DNA from: Trochalopteron elliotii | Lineage: Eukaryota; Chordata; Aves; Passeriformes; Leiothrichidae | DNA: 64,000 bases | Assembly (NCBI GenBank): GCA_024734555.1 | Contig: JANPWX010000452.1 | Span: 2,768,082-2,832,081 of the forward strand | Direction of reading: 5' to 3' | Shown: one piece after another, positions 40,020 to 54,289 of the stretch | How the letters are laid out: every line of letters starts with the position of its first letter | How positions within the stretch are numbered: the first letter of the stretch is position 1 | Position numbers and translations under genes: made by a program | Notes under the pieces: generated by a model | What the model was told of the DNA's origin: nothing | The model's input: the letters and a program-made list of their open reading frames with translations, nothing else | Databases searched by the model: none

Positions 40020-43000
40020 TATTTTTCAGGGTGTGCTATTCTCACTGATTTCCAGGTAAGGAGGGGGAAAATATGGAAAATATAATCAGATAAATTGCAA
40101 ATATTTAGTCTATGGATAAAAGATTTAACACAGGGCATTCTTCTTCAGAATCCCATTCTGTTTTTCCTGGATTTATAAGACCATCCTCCCACTTCCACAA
40201 TAATTCTGGATAATTGTAGAACTGTTTATGCCTGTACCAGAATGCACAGGGGATTGCACAGGGATATTTGTCCACCACAATGGAGGCCTTTCCAGACTGG
40301 TCTCTAACAGTTGGCACACCATAAAATTTGAAGACAGCTTATTAAACAAAAAAAGAACAAATCTGAATGCTTAAACAATATGTACAACACTTTTGTACCT
40401 CAGTCTTTCCTCTTTCCCTATGTCAGATAAAAATGCTTGAAGTTGCAAAGATATTTAGTTGCAGAGATGACTAAGCCAGAAAATCTTACTGCTCAACATC
40501 TGAAGAGAGAAACTCAGACCTGAACCACTATTTCAGCTGCCTACAATTCAGCAGGGGCAAAATTGAGTCTATTTCTGAAAGGCTGGGGGTTCATATCAAG
40601 GTAAATAAATGGCATTTTTCCTGTCCACATTTTCTTCCCAGCCCATTAGCACAGACCAAATTCCATTAACAATCATTCAACCCAGTGTGGTTAGTATTTT
40701 GACAAAATTCTATTATTGTAACAGCTTAAATACTTATATATAGACACTAAAACTTAAGGATTAAGTTCCAAAGTGTACAAAATGGAGAGAAATAAATAAA
40801 TGAACAAAAGACAGAAAACCCAAAACTAGCAAGGAAGGAATGGACACTAAAATACTATGGATGACTCATTCAGGGATAGATAGTCTCTGCATGAAATCAT
40901 ACTTTACTTTTACTAAAACCTCCACCTTTCTCATATGTCAGCTGGAAAACAACATGAAGAGTTCCAATACAACATGGGAAAAGTTTTCCTAGGTCTATCC
41001 TTGGCCTTTTTCATGTTAGAGGGAGAGTATACTTTAACCAACCTCAAATTTTCTTGGAATATATATGGTCCAACAACAGTTTCCTTAGTCTTACCAGCTT
41101 TCCAGGCTGCCTGGTGTAAACAAGTGACCTGTTGGCCATTTATTTTAGAGTTGCTGTGAATGGTTCAAGTGCAGCTTTGGTAATGGCAGGAACAATTCTG
41201 AATAATTATGAAGAACTTGGTAAAAATAAAGACGGGGACTCTGTGACAACACACATGGTATTTTCTTCACACACACCACAATAATTCCTTTAAAACTGTT
41301 ACACTAAGTTAATATGTAAAGATAGTCCAGTAGGCCTCTTACTCTGAGAAAATTATTTTTTTAGCAAGTACATTCACTAAATTTCACAAGTTACATGGGT
41401 TATATTCCTCAAAAAGATAGCTCATGGTTTCTGTACAAAGAAAAGAAAATCCTTATAGTTTCTTAGATGTTTCCACTGAAAAGTGATTTAATAAATAATA
41501 ATAATTTTCTTGTTAGTGTAAAAAAAATTTTTCTTGTGTATTTAGATTCTAACAGTTTAAGTAGTTCATTTTTCCATCCGTGCTCCCACTGCTTTTAACA
41601 GGATAAATGAGGGAGTGATCCTTAAAGTGACAAAAAGAAAGGTATTGATAACTGACCCAGTATTTTTCATACTGGGAAGCTAATATTGATAGTAATACCT
41701 GCAAGCTGAATCATGAGCCAACTTGGTCACCTTTTATGAAGCCTTTTCATTTCCAAAATAGAGCAAACAGACACAAAATTACTGTTCTATTGGTGAAAGA
41801 CTACAGGCTAAAAAGAAAATTCAATATTCTTGCTCCTTCCTCCAAATAGCCAAAGTACAAAATATGGGGGGCTGTATTTGGGGGTTGAGATGCAACATCT
41901 CAGTATGGGGACACCACAATCATGAGTGGACATCTGGCTTAGGACTGATCTCTGTTTGGGATCCTCCTAAGGGTTAAGGACAGACCAACAGCCTGGTGAG
42001 CTGGATCCTCTTGTCAGGAGTCTTAAACAGGGGGAAGTGCACAGGGCTGTAGATTTTAACGGCAGTATTTATGTTTCACGTGGGGAGGATGGATCCTCTG
42101 GAGCTCTCTGAAGGTGAGAAAAGAGGAAACCTTGGAAATGAAACTGAGGGCTGTACAAAATCAGGGTCACAGTGTTAGTTAGCAATTTAATAATAACTGT
42201 GATCAACTTTGATTGAAAGTTGACGACTGCAATCCCACTTAATAGCCAGAGAGAAAACCGTTTTCTGTGAGAGTTCAACTGAAATCACAGGATGAATGGC
42301 CAAGAAGTAGAAAGCAAATATTACTAACATAAAATGTGTTAGCTGAATTGCTTATTTCCATGTGGATGAGGCTTTTCTGTTATAAAGGGATATTTATCTG
42401 TCTCTGCATTGAATGGGACACATGTAAACACCCCAGGAAAGTTGGATATCCAGAGTGGTTTTGATTCCAAGTACTAGAGGCATGCTGGCACTTGGAACTA
42501 GTCTGGAGTTAACATATAATGAAAGCAAATGTTTACAAAATCATTTCCAATCACTACATTAAATATGGTTTCCCATTTTGAGGAATTTAATTAAATAGAA
42601 TTAAAATAAATTAAAAATCTAAGTGATCATTTCCAATTCTCATCTGATTAAGAAAAAAACACAAAAGTTTTATTAAGAAAGATTTATTTAAATCCAAGGC
42701 TTGAGAATGACTGCTATGAGCTATTGAGAGAACATCATTTGTTAAGTCTCAGCAAATTATGCTAGTGGGAGGGCAAATGGCAAGTAATGGAATAAAGCTT
42801 CAAGTCTTTAACTCAGCATTTACTCTGATAAAACTTATACTGATTTCACTGCCAAAGTATAGGCTGAATACAATTTGTAAAGGGCTTGTATTCCATCTTT
42901 TATGCACATCTAAAAACCTCAAGAAGAAACTAGGCAACAGTAAGCTCTAAGCCAAGAAATAATATGCTAAATAGAGAATTTTAAAAAAATAATTAAAAAA

Positions 43001-45010
43001 ATAACTTTAGATCAAAGGTTTAAAAATGAGATGTCATAATAATCAGGTATATATATAATCCAAGTATGGTTTTATGAAGAGGCCATTGCAAAACCAGCTG
43101 TCTGTTTGGAAGGCATGGGGAAGGACTTTTGTCTTATGTAAAATATGACCACTTAATTGCAGCAATCCCTTCCTACTCAGGTGTTGGAGCAAACCAGGTA
43201 AACCAGCTTTGGGTACCTAGATTTCAGAAGGTTACCATTTTCCAGCTTTCTGATTCAAACCCTTCTCTTTACTAATGAGCAGCGATTTGAAGCATGACGA
43301 CAGGCACTTTGCTCCATTCCACAATAGAAAATCACCTCAAAAATTTTAAATAAAATGACAAACCACTTCTATACAGCAATCAACTCACCCACAAATGATA
43401 CACATAAACTCGTGTGCTTTTGTGAGAGTTAGATGCTAAGGATTTCCTTAATTATCCAAATACCATATGTCCTAACTCCCAGTGTTTACGTTTGGTAATA
43501 AATCACAACAATATTGAGACTTCATGTCCTGCACTTTGGTTAAATGCTCTTATTAAGGAAAAAGTAATGGACAGCCATTTACAAAATGATTATTTAGACT
43601 TACATTTTCATCTAAACTGAAACTGAAGAAGCATTGTGATCAGTCCCAGCTGATCAGCACTGTTTACCTCTTGGGTAAATAAAGACACATATTTTGTGAT
43701 GCATGCTTGTCAAAAGCTGCCAAATAAAACAAGGATTGTGTGGTTTAGATACTCCAGACCACTTTGTGTATATCCAACTTCTCCCTATTAGGTCATCTTA
43801 ATTGTCCATCTTATAAGTAGGTCTATTGTAAATATAAAAATAAAATTTGTCTTTATGTTTTTAGCAATATAGAATGCACATGAAAATCCTCCTCTGTATA
43901 TTTACATGACGTGCATTACATGTTTTATGTCCTCCTTTTAGCATTTGCAGAGGAATGCATGCAGGAAACCAGCCTGCTGCATAGAGTACTTGTATTTCTT
44001 TAAGGTAAACACTGATGAAACATTTGGAAGATTGAAATAAAAACAAGAAATTTATGAGACATAAAGGTATCACATAAAATTGCTGTGAATTACAATAACA
44101 TTGGCTGAATCCCAGAACAGATAATCCTTATAAACATGCAGGAATGTTGTAAACTGTATATGAATGTCAGTGATACAGTACATTAGGAGACTCATATTAC
44201 ACTTGGTGCTGTGTAAGTCTCAGTCCCTGGGTTTTTCATGGGCTCAAAGATTAAAATAAATATATGTAGTATCTTGCCTTCCTCCATGAAGATATTTTAT
44301 GTACACAGTTTTATTATGCTGAACAAAGATACCAAAGTCTGTTTTTTCTTGAGCTGTCAAAGTACAAAAGAAATGCAAAAAGTCCTTGCACAGATGTAGT
44401 AAAGTGCTGGATTTTATCTTTTGGCAGGTGCTCAATATGCAGCCCACATAATCACATGTTAATGACTGGAGTGTGTTAATCAGCATGCATACCTGATTCC
44501 TTCTTGCCCAAGGAAAAAAAAATTAACAATTTAGAACGTGTTAATGCTTCTACTTTTGAAAAAATTCATGTCAATAGACAGAAGTGAATTAAAAAGTTTT
44601 CAGAAATTGCTTCATAAAAATAGGAAATGTTAAAATAGGAGAAAGGAATAAAATTACTACAGATTTACATGAACATAAACCACAAGTCTTTTACGAAGAA
44701 CTCAGGTGATGATTAATTCTGTTTAAACACAGTTCACCCTAGAATATAGTGAGAGGTTTAAAAGAGACCATGCATTTGGAAAAGAAAAATTATACAATGT
44801 CAAAATGAAAATAAAACAAATATAACAAGCATGCCAACAAGAACAATTATTTGATTCTTCTTCAAATAAAGTTCAATTTTGTATTTCATCACCTCCATTA
44901 AAGACATTCTCCTGCACGCTTCCAGGGAATTGTTTTATTGCTTTTAATATGAAATGTTAAAATCTTTTTATGCTAAAGCTAGTAAAACTAAGTCCTTGAT
45001 ATTTCAAACC

Positions 45011-45088
45011 TTTAGACATGTGCTTAACATTATAGTTGCTGGTAGTCCTAATAAAGTTAAGCACATACCTGAATGCCTTCTGAATCAA
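45011..45088. mobile_element. Palindromic MITE-like relic, centre lost
   Basis: GACATGTGCTTAACATTATAG followed by TGGTAGTCC forms the left arm, and AAAGTTAAGCACATACCTGA forms the right arm. The same words, GTTAAGCACAT and its complement, occur in the element at 56034-56135, so these look like two members of one family. Here the central AATGGGA-type segment is missing, which suggests an internal deletion. Confidence 0.5.
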
Positions 45089-46342
45089 AACAACATGCTT
45101 GAAAAATAATTAATTCTATCTTTTCTGCAATATATTTTTCATAGATGTTTATTTTATGGAAATATAAAATACCATATCCTCAGCTTTTTCACACCCTTTA
45201 ATTTCAGCCAAAACTTTGTACCCATGCAATTATATATGTAGGTATTTATCTCTTTAGTTAGACAAAAATTCTAATGCACTACCTGGCATGCAGAGATAAT
45301 ATCACAAGCAGAGTAGAATTGCTTTCGATGATCACAAAACTCAGATTTGTACATGTAAATAACAGCTGCATGAGCAATTTAGCAGAAACAGAATTGCTAG
45401 AGTTTACGGCATTTATGTTTGATGCATTTTATATGTTCATATTCAGCCCATAAAGCAACCAAAAATAAAATTTCAAAACATGTAATTGTATCTATAACTT
45501 TCGAGAATTTGAAGCCATGAATTTATATAACAACAAATTCGCAGTGTTTAGCATGTGTAAACGTTTTTCAATGATCTTCCCTAAACACCTGAGTTTATTT
45601 TCCTTAAAGGGAAAAACCTTCAACTTGAGAAGTTAATAATGTGGAGCAAGAGGTGGGGGGGAGCACCAAGATTGTGCCTGTTTTATGCAGAGACAGAAGC
45701 ACCAAAGTATTCAGACCTTTAGGATACCACCTATTTCTGTCTTTCTGATGACAGTAGCTTTAATAAAGCTATATAAAGTAAAATTTTATACATGGTGATT
45801 TAAAATTATTTTTAAAGGAACAAATACATGTGGTAGGAAGAGATCTTCAGTTTCTCTGCTGCATGTATAAATCTGCTCTCAGTACTGCTGAGATGTACAT
45901 GCAGCCACAGTGGAAAGGTAGGAAGCCTTTCACTCCTTTGGCAAGAAGTCAACAAAAGATAGAGCCTTGACGTAATTATGAAATATGTCAACGCTGCCAT
46001 TTGAGATAAAATCCAATGAGATATAATTAGTTTCTAAATCCAAGGGGTCTCTGAATGATGTTACACAATGTGCAGGGAAACACAGCATATATTTGGAGAC
46101 AATTAATTTTATTTGTGCATGTACCTGTGCTTGGTTTCCCTCGGTCACAGGGAAATAACACCCATCGTTTAGACTGGATTTGCTGCAGGGGTTCCCTGTG
46201 AGAGTCCCTCACATCCAAATAACAGCAGAGCAAAAAAGATGTGCCTGCCCTCATTGAGTGTCTCACTGTCAACACTGTCTCACTAACACACTGCTGGGGT
46301 CATGGGCAGGAGGGGAACAGTAGAGGGAAAAGAAAAGGGTCC

Positions 46343-46391
46343 AGTGACCATCACAGTGACACAGGACCACCTACAAGTGATCACCACAGTG
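46343..46391. repeat. Imperfect 33-bp-period direct repeat
   Basis: AGTGACCATCACAGTG (46343-46358) recurs as AGTGATCACCACAGTG (46376-46391), two mismatches in 16. This is either a degenerate one-and-a-half-copy minisatellite or chance. Confidence 0.5.
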
Positions 46392-49300
46392 TCTGTGGGT
46401 TCCTCACATCCCCTGTTTGCCACACCAGGATTAGGGGTGCGAAGACAATTCACCTCTCTATAGGTTATTTACTGCTGGGAACAGATAAGAAGTTGTGCAT
46501 TTTGGAGAAAAGGTCCACATTTCTTTAGATTAAAGCTGCTAAAATTTATTGTTTGCAAGTCCCAAGTCCAGCCTTAATAGTATGGGAATACACCACCCAA
46601 TTCCTCAAAGAAGATAAAGCCACTTCTCCATCTAAATTTGCATTTTCTTCTTGGCCCTGCTTTCTCCTGATACTTCAGACCAAAAATTTAAAAAATCTCC
46701 GTAATTTACCTCATGGGCTGTGTGGGACTCTGTATGAAGATGAGGGCCATTCCTGGTTCCCTGGTGAACAAGTACATATTAATATTTTCCATTTCTTTAC
46801 TGGCCAATAAATATATTACTGGGATACAACAATTCAATTACCATTACATTTAGCAAAATTGAGTATTTTTGGCCTTTTCTGCTTGCCCTCTCTGTTGCCT
46901 TAACAGAGACAATGGATGCAATCTAAAAATTTGACTGTTTTCTTGCCTGCTTCTCACTGTCTCATTGAACAATACTTTCACCATTATCTTAGTACCACTT
47001 TGCCCTCTTCCCTACAGTTTACCATGACACATAGATATGGCCATAGCCTGAAATAGATTTTATTTTCTATTAGGGCTACAATCAGCAATAAATATCCATA
47101 CATCCAGCTATTTTTATACTAAGTTACAGTTAGAAACTGTATAGTAAGTATAATCTTTTCAGCTCAGAAAGATGAATTTACAGAAATCTTTGGGTAGCTT
47201 TATCTTCCCCCCACTGTAACATCAAATTAGCTGGTGAAATGATACTGGCAGCATAAGTCATTACAGGTCTGACGTTACAGTTGTTACACATTGCTGAATC
47301 TGTCAAATGAAAAGGAAGCACAAAGGGAATTTCCAAATGCAGCTGCTATTTCCCATTTGTTAAATCCTTTTATTACACCATATAAGTACACAGCTGGGAA
47401 ATACTATAGAGTGGGAGTTAAAACAAAATATTTTGGCTTCCAGACATTCAGAATACACAAAGGACTCAGTGGAAAGCAATGCCTGATATCAAAAGGGAGT
47501 GAAAGTTTGAAAACATTTCTAGCCAGTGTGGTTTTTTCCTGATAATGAACAATGTAGTTTAAAGGTATCTTACATTACAGAAAGTGCTGTGTACCATAAA
47601 TGTTGGGTAAAAACTCAAATTTTTTTTCACTAAAATTGCCCTCCTAAGGTACCTTTTCTAAACTTAAGATCTGTACAGCCCTTGTAGCAAATTATGATGC
47701 ATACTGTGTGCTCTTTCAAATTCCAGTGAACTCCTTAGTAGTTTTAAGAACAGAAAGGATGCAGGATTGTGCCCTTAATTAGACAGCAGATAAAAGAGAA
47801 ATTTTTCCTCCCCATATGTCGACACAGCATTCTTTGAATTTACTATCTTTTAACCAGACAACACACATTATTGATGCATTTTAATGATAGCACTACTGTC
47901 TTTACTTTCAAAGTAAATGCTATGAACAGGTGCTTCTTCAAATCTGCTTCTAAAGGATCCGTCTGGGAAAGGTCAGAAAGTGCTCACCTTCTGGGAATTT
48001 GGGTTTATTAAGTAAAAAAGTGGCCACTAGCACAACACCTATCTCAGAATTGCCCAACCCACCTTCTGGAATCTGTCTTTCTGGAAAGAAGCATCTATCC
48101 TCCCTCTAAGGAGTATGATCATGTTTTCATCAGCATAGTTGCAGGCCCCTCTAAATTCTTTCTTAACAATATAAATGCCTGTTTGACTGAGATGCTTCAG
48201 AGAAACTTTCTGCAATGAATTTAGGCTTAAATGCTAATAGGCTTTTGCTCATAAAGAACATATTTAAGTCTAATGAGAAAAAAAATCATTAAAAATCAAA
48301 CGAGATATTTAAATCAAAGTCCCTCAAGGAGAAAAAAAAATTCCCCACTTCACTGTTAGGTTCTCACAAGCCATCTAAGTCACCTAACTGAAAATACACT
48401 TGGACCTTGCTCTGTACACTTTAGAGCTGTTTCAAGTGCAACCAAAAAACATGTCTTAGAATTTCAGTCTTCACTGGTAGCCAAGCCTTGTAAATTATAC
48501 CCAACTTCAAGCTGGGAAGGAAAAAAAAATCCATTTGGTTTAGCTGAGAGGTTCTGAAATAAGGTTGACATATATCCACCACCAGATTTAAGCCTAGGGA
48601 CTTGTGGAAACTGTTAATGATTTTCAGGACATTCATCTACATATATAATGGAATATTTACTGGAAAAAGGAGATAGGAAAACCAGAGTGCTAAGTCCTTC
48701 AAGCAAAGTTTATGCACCTGTTCTGAAACATGATAGGCTGTGCACTGATTCGTGCCTGTCCCGAGGTACAGAGAGTGTTGACATGACAGTGCAGCATTAG
48801 GAAAGGAAATACAGATTGCTCTCTGCCACTGGGACTGCAAACCCCTTCAGAGCAATGTGAGCACAACTGATCACACTGCACAAGGGCCAACCATTTCAGC
48901 TCACTCCAGGTCCAAGGAACAGGCTGAACTGAAAAAAAAAAATGCACGGAGGGACTGCTGGAATCAAGGAGTTCTTTTCTCTCTAGGACACGGAGTAATT
49001 TTGCCCATGATATTGGTGTCCTAATATCAAAATTCCAGGAGTGCACCTGCCTCTCTGAATGAATGGAGAAGTAGCTGATGAATTCACAGATTAACTTTTT
49101 CCATCAACAAACAGGATCAGTCCTTTCTAGTCTGCATGCAGCTTGTCATCCTGATAACACAGAAGTTAAAATTATTCTAATGTGCTTATTGCATAACTTG
49201 GACCAAAGAGTGACTCTCTGTCCAAAATTCTGAATATAAGCCACATATACAACTTACAGCCTACCTTTCTAAATTGCTAAGATATAATCATTTTTCTTTA

Positions 49301-50628
49301 AAGTGATCTTGCAGTGGAAATTTTCCCTTCTTCATGACAGTCACCCAAATATCTAGGAATATTTTAAGCCTGACAGAAAGTTCTGCACCGGGTTAAATTG
49401 TGCATTACAGATTAGATGGCATTTTTTGGGTTTGGTTGATCTTTTGAATCAACTGGATTTTAAGAAAAAACCCACCACACTATATTAACAAAGTAAATCT
49501 TATTGTAGTGCTATTATTTAACTAACTCCAGACATCATAATATGCACAAAGAACTCTGGTATCTCTTTTGATTAATGCATTAGAATTATTACATCTAGTC
49601 AAATTTAAAATGAGTCCATTATTGTTTGTGGTGCAAAAATAATTCTGCAGTTCTGCTTAACTTTATTAAAATCTGCTGATTTCTAAAACAAAAATTTGCT
49701 GAAAAAAATCTGCTCATAGATATTTAATAGAAATAGAGATTATGAAAAGGTAGATTATTCTTTTTAAGATAACTGTCTGGATTTAAGGTTTTTGAAAGTC
49801 ACTTTCCAGAGAGTCAGGAATTATGTTGTTCTAAATTTACAGAACCCCTGGCTGCTCCACATGTCTTAATTCTGTTTCTGAAGAACAAGCACAAGGAAAA
49901 TAAATTGACTAAGATGCTCTGCCCATTCAGCCTTCATTCAGCCTGTCCATTTATTGCAGAGTCTTGGGGATTCAGAGACAGAGCTACAACCACTAAATAC
50001 TTACATCTAGACTACTGAAGGGAATAGGGATAATAATTCTGATCATTTCCAAAGTCACCTGTATACTAAGTGGTGATCTAGCTATTCATAAACACCTTTC
50101 CCCTCCACAAAAAGTTGTAATTTCAATAGGCACAATAGGATGTTTGTGCACCTAAAATGCAGCCTCTTTGTTGCTGTGTAAAGATATGGTATTCTAGATT
50201 TGGTAGGTCCTGTTTCTGAGAGACGAGTAAAAAAAAAATGCATTAAAGTTTTCTCCTTCAGCACAACACTTTGCAGATGACAAACAGTTGTGAGCTACAT
50301 CCTCCTGTCAGAAATTAATGCTAGAATATATGAGCTAGAAAGGTTACGACATAAATCAAGGTATGAATGAAAACATGATAAATAGATGCATTTCCTTTCA
50401 GAAGGTGAACTCATCAAATGACCTCATTCAAATAGACCTGTATACTTAAGTAGATTATACAATTGTAATTTACAATTACACGATAGGATGTTGATCTACT
50501 GCCGACGCTTTAACATTTAAAAAGCTTTACACCTGAACGTGTCTTTCCCCCAAACTGGAGCAAACCATCTCTTGTAATTTGGAAAGCTCCCTAAATTTGG
50601 AAAGGCCCCATGAGGATGGAAAACTCAC

Positions 50629-50872
50629 CATCCTGTGTTGGGCTGAGATGACTCCATCCCACTCGGGATCCTGTTGGATGGTGGTGACCAGGGTGGGTAG
50701 CTCCTCAGAGTGAGGTTTGTTGTGCATGACGTTGTGTAGAGGCAGATGAGAGGCCGCATGCTGATCACTGTTGCCCTCCTCCTTGTCTCGTGGTGCTAAG
50801 TCCTGGGTCATTGTTTCCTCTCCATCAGCTGCACATGCAAATGGAGAGGTAGCCTGCTTGGAAGACATTCTT
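50629..50872 (-). CDS. SOX6: SOX6 first coding exon (residues 1-80)
   Basis: This exon starts the SOX6 protein, a nuclear SoxD transcription factor that acts in cartilage, muscle-fibre, red-cell and neural differentiation. The ATG is at 50868-50866 and opens [17 protein letters not shown], the SOX6 N-terminus. Further in are the stretches [13 protein letters not shown] and TIQQD, also typical of SOX6. The frame runs 80 codons to AQHRM. The donor GTGAGT begins at 50628 directly after the ATG codon for Met80, so the intron is phase 0. The acceptor AG is at 50874-50873 behind a long pyrimidine tract, leaving only four untranslated bases (AAGA) before the ATG. The upstream open frame up to 50982 is pyrimidine-tract intron, not protein. 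A reader that ignored the donor would meet a stop 33 codons into the intron. Compared with human SOX6 as I remember it, one extra Asn appears near residue 33. SOX5 shares the [12 protein letters not shown] stretch but has a different N-terminus, so SOX6 is the better match. Confidence 0.95.
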
Positions 50873-53800
50873 CTATGAAGTGAAAAAGAAAAGGAGACAA
50901 AAAAGAAAACGTTGGTGCTCAGTGACCAAAAAAAAGAAAAAAAAAAAAAATCAAGCTCAAAACAGTCCTCTAAGAGCATCACACCTGCCTAGAACAGTTA
51001 CAAATTAATCACGTGTAGTCAGCAGAAGCATTGTAAAAAGCACAGGCTTGGGGATCTGGATCCAAAACACTGAGGAAAAGCATTCCTTGATGCCAAGACA
51101 AGGTCAGGGTTAAGTTATATTACATCATTTTATTCATTTAGACTTGTCAAACAATATCATTTTCTCCAGCCATAAGAAAATAGTGATTTTATTGGTATTT
51201 TCATGTTGATTTTATATGAGTTCAATTCTTTAAACTCTTACTCCCATGAGCAACCTGAAGCTTGCAAGCACACGTTTAAAGGAGAGAGTTCATCATGCTT
51301 ACTTGACCTCATTCCTTGCAAGCAGAAGATGCTTTCTACATATATGAGAATAAATTTTAAATCCACTTCAAATTCTATTAAATGAGTCTTTTTGCTGATT
51401 GTTTAAAGCTGTACTGCTTTTAAGCTGTTTAAAATTTTGCCCAGTTTCACCTTTCAGAAAGCATTTTGAGGAGCTCATGTGAAAAGTGTTCTAAACCAAA
51501 AAGGTTTATTAAATTACTGGATAATACCTTAGTACCATTTTACAGTTCAAACTGAAAACATAAAATAATTATGTTTCCTTTCATATTAGGTATGAAGTAC
51601 AGGATATAGCTCAACAAAATACTTTAAATTACTTAAAAGTGCAATGAATAAATGCATTGATTTATGTTAAATGTCTTTTCCTAATAATGGCCTCTTACTA
51701 CCATCTCATACGCAAACACAGCTTTCGCCACAGTTTCTGCACTTAGATGAAAATATTACTGACTTCAACTCAAAATCTGAAAACACTGTCATTTAAAATT
51801 TCTAGTAAGATTAACTGCAACTGTTAAAACAATCATTAATAAACCTGAAAAGGGACAGCTTAAATATATTAGTTATTTTCACAGGTCTTAGTAACTTTAG
51901 GATATCCTTGACACTGAAATTGCTGAGAAACTAAGGAATAAGATCTTCACCTTAATTGCTTTTTAACAATAATTGATTTCATACCATTTCTTTAAAAATG
52001 CACAAATCAGTTAACATAGGAAACCACATGAGCATTTTTCAAATTAGCAAATCATTAACTTGCTAGTACTGTTTCTACAGACAAATAAATACTGATTAAA
52101 GGGTCTGGAAATCTGAGACTAACAGTTAAATTTACAAATCTGTCACATGCTTTCATGAATATTACAGTGAAGGAAATATCAAGTGCAAAGAAAAATAATT
52201 AAGTTAATTCCAATTTAAACAGTAGTTTTTATGTAGCAGCCTGTGTTTCACATAGGATTTAACAGCTAATGCTAAATTTCTCACAATTAATGAGGGAGTT
52301 CAGATTTAGTATCCTACAGTGAAAAAAAAAAATTAATATAGGATCAACTAATCTAATTATGTACAGTTCAATATGAAAGTATTACAAGCTTTGAAGTGCT
52401 CTGAAACATATTAAAACACTGATACCTATTTAGAATAACTATTCTGTAAATAGAGATAATCCTGCCTCTTAAACTCGATACTGGTGAGGGGAAAAAAAAG
52501 GGTTTGTGTTTTCTTTAGGGAAGCCTAAGTGTAAGTGGGAGTCTAAGATGAGAGTTGCCAATAAGCAGAACTGAGGAATTTAAACCGTGCATTACATTCT
52601 TCCTATGCTAAAGAATTTGTGTTGATGCTACAGAGAACATGCCAAGAGTTCAGCAACCGGCATTATCGTGTGTACTTCAAAAGGTTCTGGCTCATAATTG
52701 CTATGATCCAAGATAAAATAAAAGGGTTGCTTTGCCTTTTCTCATTAAAGTAGTCACGTTAATGTAATCACTCACATGAAAATATAAGTCATGCTTTGCG
52801 TAATTTGAAAACCCGACATGAAAACTGAAAGTCACAATAAAGGTTTTTCCTTTCTTTCACCTTCTCAACAGATCTCATTCCTGTTTCAGACTGAACGAGC
52901 TTCTGTATAAAGCAAGAGCTATGGCTGTTTCTTCACCATAAATTAATCATGACACAAAACTAGAAATGAAAATGTCTCTTAAGAATAATTTCAACTACAA
53001 ACTGCACCAATGAATAATACTGCACAATCCTAATTAAACACAACTCTGCAGCTGCAAAAATAGGCTGAATCTGTCCAAAGCTATGAGTTGGCTTTAAAGG
53101 CTGGTTTGTTAGGGACTGTTTTCTTAAGGAAGGCTGGGCCCTCAGTCTTAATCAGCCAATAAATTATTTCCTGCAATTACATTAAATAGAAAATTATCTT
53201 CAAATTGGGAATGTTAATTGAAAATCAAAATTCAGACTGAAGTTTAGAAATTACATGCTGAATATAATTAGTCTAGAAAGGCTTCACCTCTATTTCATAA
53301 ACAGGCTTTTGGTGTTTCCTCAAGTGACCATTCAACAAAGCTATCTACTGGTAATGCACTATAGGGGAAGCATTCTTTCCTTGACATGTACACTAATATA
53401 CTTTCCTCTTATTCATGACGTTTTAAACACAACTCAATACAAAATCTCCATCCAAGTGCTGTTAAGTTGATTACATAGAGAAAAGGCACTTTGTTAACAC
53501 TAAAAATAAAATTATAAAAATTCCCATTGACTAATAATCTCAAGCCATGCCCAGAAAGTTTTTTCTGTACTGAAGTAAGGGAACAGACAAAGGGTTTGGT
53601 TCAAATGCTTCCTAGTTCCACCTGCCACTTTTCCCTACTGCTGCATTATGGACAGAGCCCTTCCATGCTGCACTTCAGTCAGTCACCTCTAGTCTTGGAG
53701 CCTGGAAGGGAAGACAGGCTCAGGCAGGCCTCCCAGGCACTTGCTCTTGTCGTGGAATAATTTTTAGGGGTGTATTTCACTCCTATATTCTCCAAAGCTT

Positions 53801-54289
53801 TGTTAAAACAACTAAATTTAATGGTAACTCTTTGGCTGCTAGATTTAAAGCATTGGGTTTAAAGGGACAGATGTGTAGGGGCCTGTTAGATTAAGACCTC
53901 CACATTCTTTTCCCAGCACAATCATTAACTCAATGAATATACTTCATTTGTACATGGCTTCTGAGGGTGTCCAGTTATGCCTGGGTTTGCAACCAGGAAA
54001 GCAGAGCAAATTTAAACTCTGCAGATGGGTGTTATCCAGCAGTTTGGGAGAATTCTGAACACATGATTCCATCAGGTCAAAAGGCAGAGTTCAGTCAATA
54101 ACTCCAAGGTCTCATTCAATTCCAGTGGAGAAGACTCTGGCCCAGTTGAGTAGTTTATGTTTATGATAAAATTATGCTGTAGAGCAGCATGTTGTGTTAA
54201 AATATTTCAATGTTAAAATATGAGCATGAATAGCAGTCAAATTTTAAGCCATAACAACTTCCCAATTTTATGTTTAAAATATTCAAAAT

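Larger units (their letters stand above)
36527..50628 (-). other. SOX6: SOX6 intron between first and second coding exons
   Basis: This is a complete 14,102-bp phase-0 intron, from donor GTGAGT at 50628 to acceptor TTTTGCAG ending at 36527. I see no coding exon, tRNA or rRNA in it. It is AT-rich and holds few recognisable repeats. Notable contents are the 39-bp perfect hairpin at 39981-40019, a MITE-like relic at 45011-45088 and a 33-bp-spaced imperfect duplication at 46343-46391. More GC-balanced stretches without an assigned identity lie at about 37720-38000, 39100-39370, 41850-42260 and 46130-46460. Confidence 0.9.

Noticed and set aside
50527..50628. Open frame continuing past the donor of the first coding exon
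   Set aside because: GTGAGT is a strong donor exactly where residue 80 joins the next exon in phase. The extra 33 codons look like intron.
50874..50982. In-frame extension of the SOX6 open frame upstream of the ATG (extra 38 codons rich in Phe and Ser)
   Set aside because: It is the translated pyrimidine tract of the intron. A clean AG acceptor lies at 50874-50873, and the next ATG opens the known SOX6 N-terminus.
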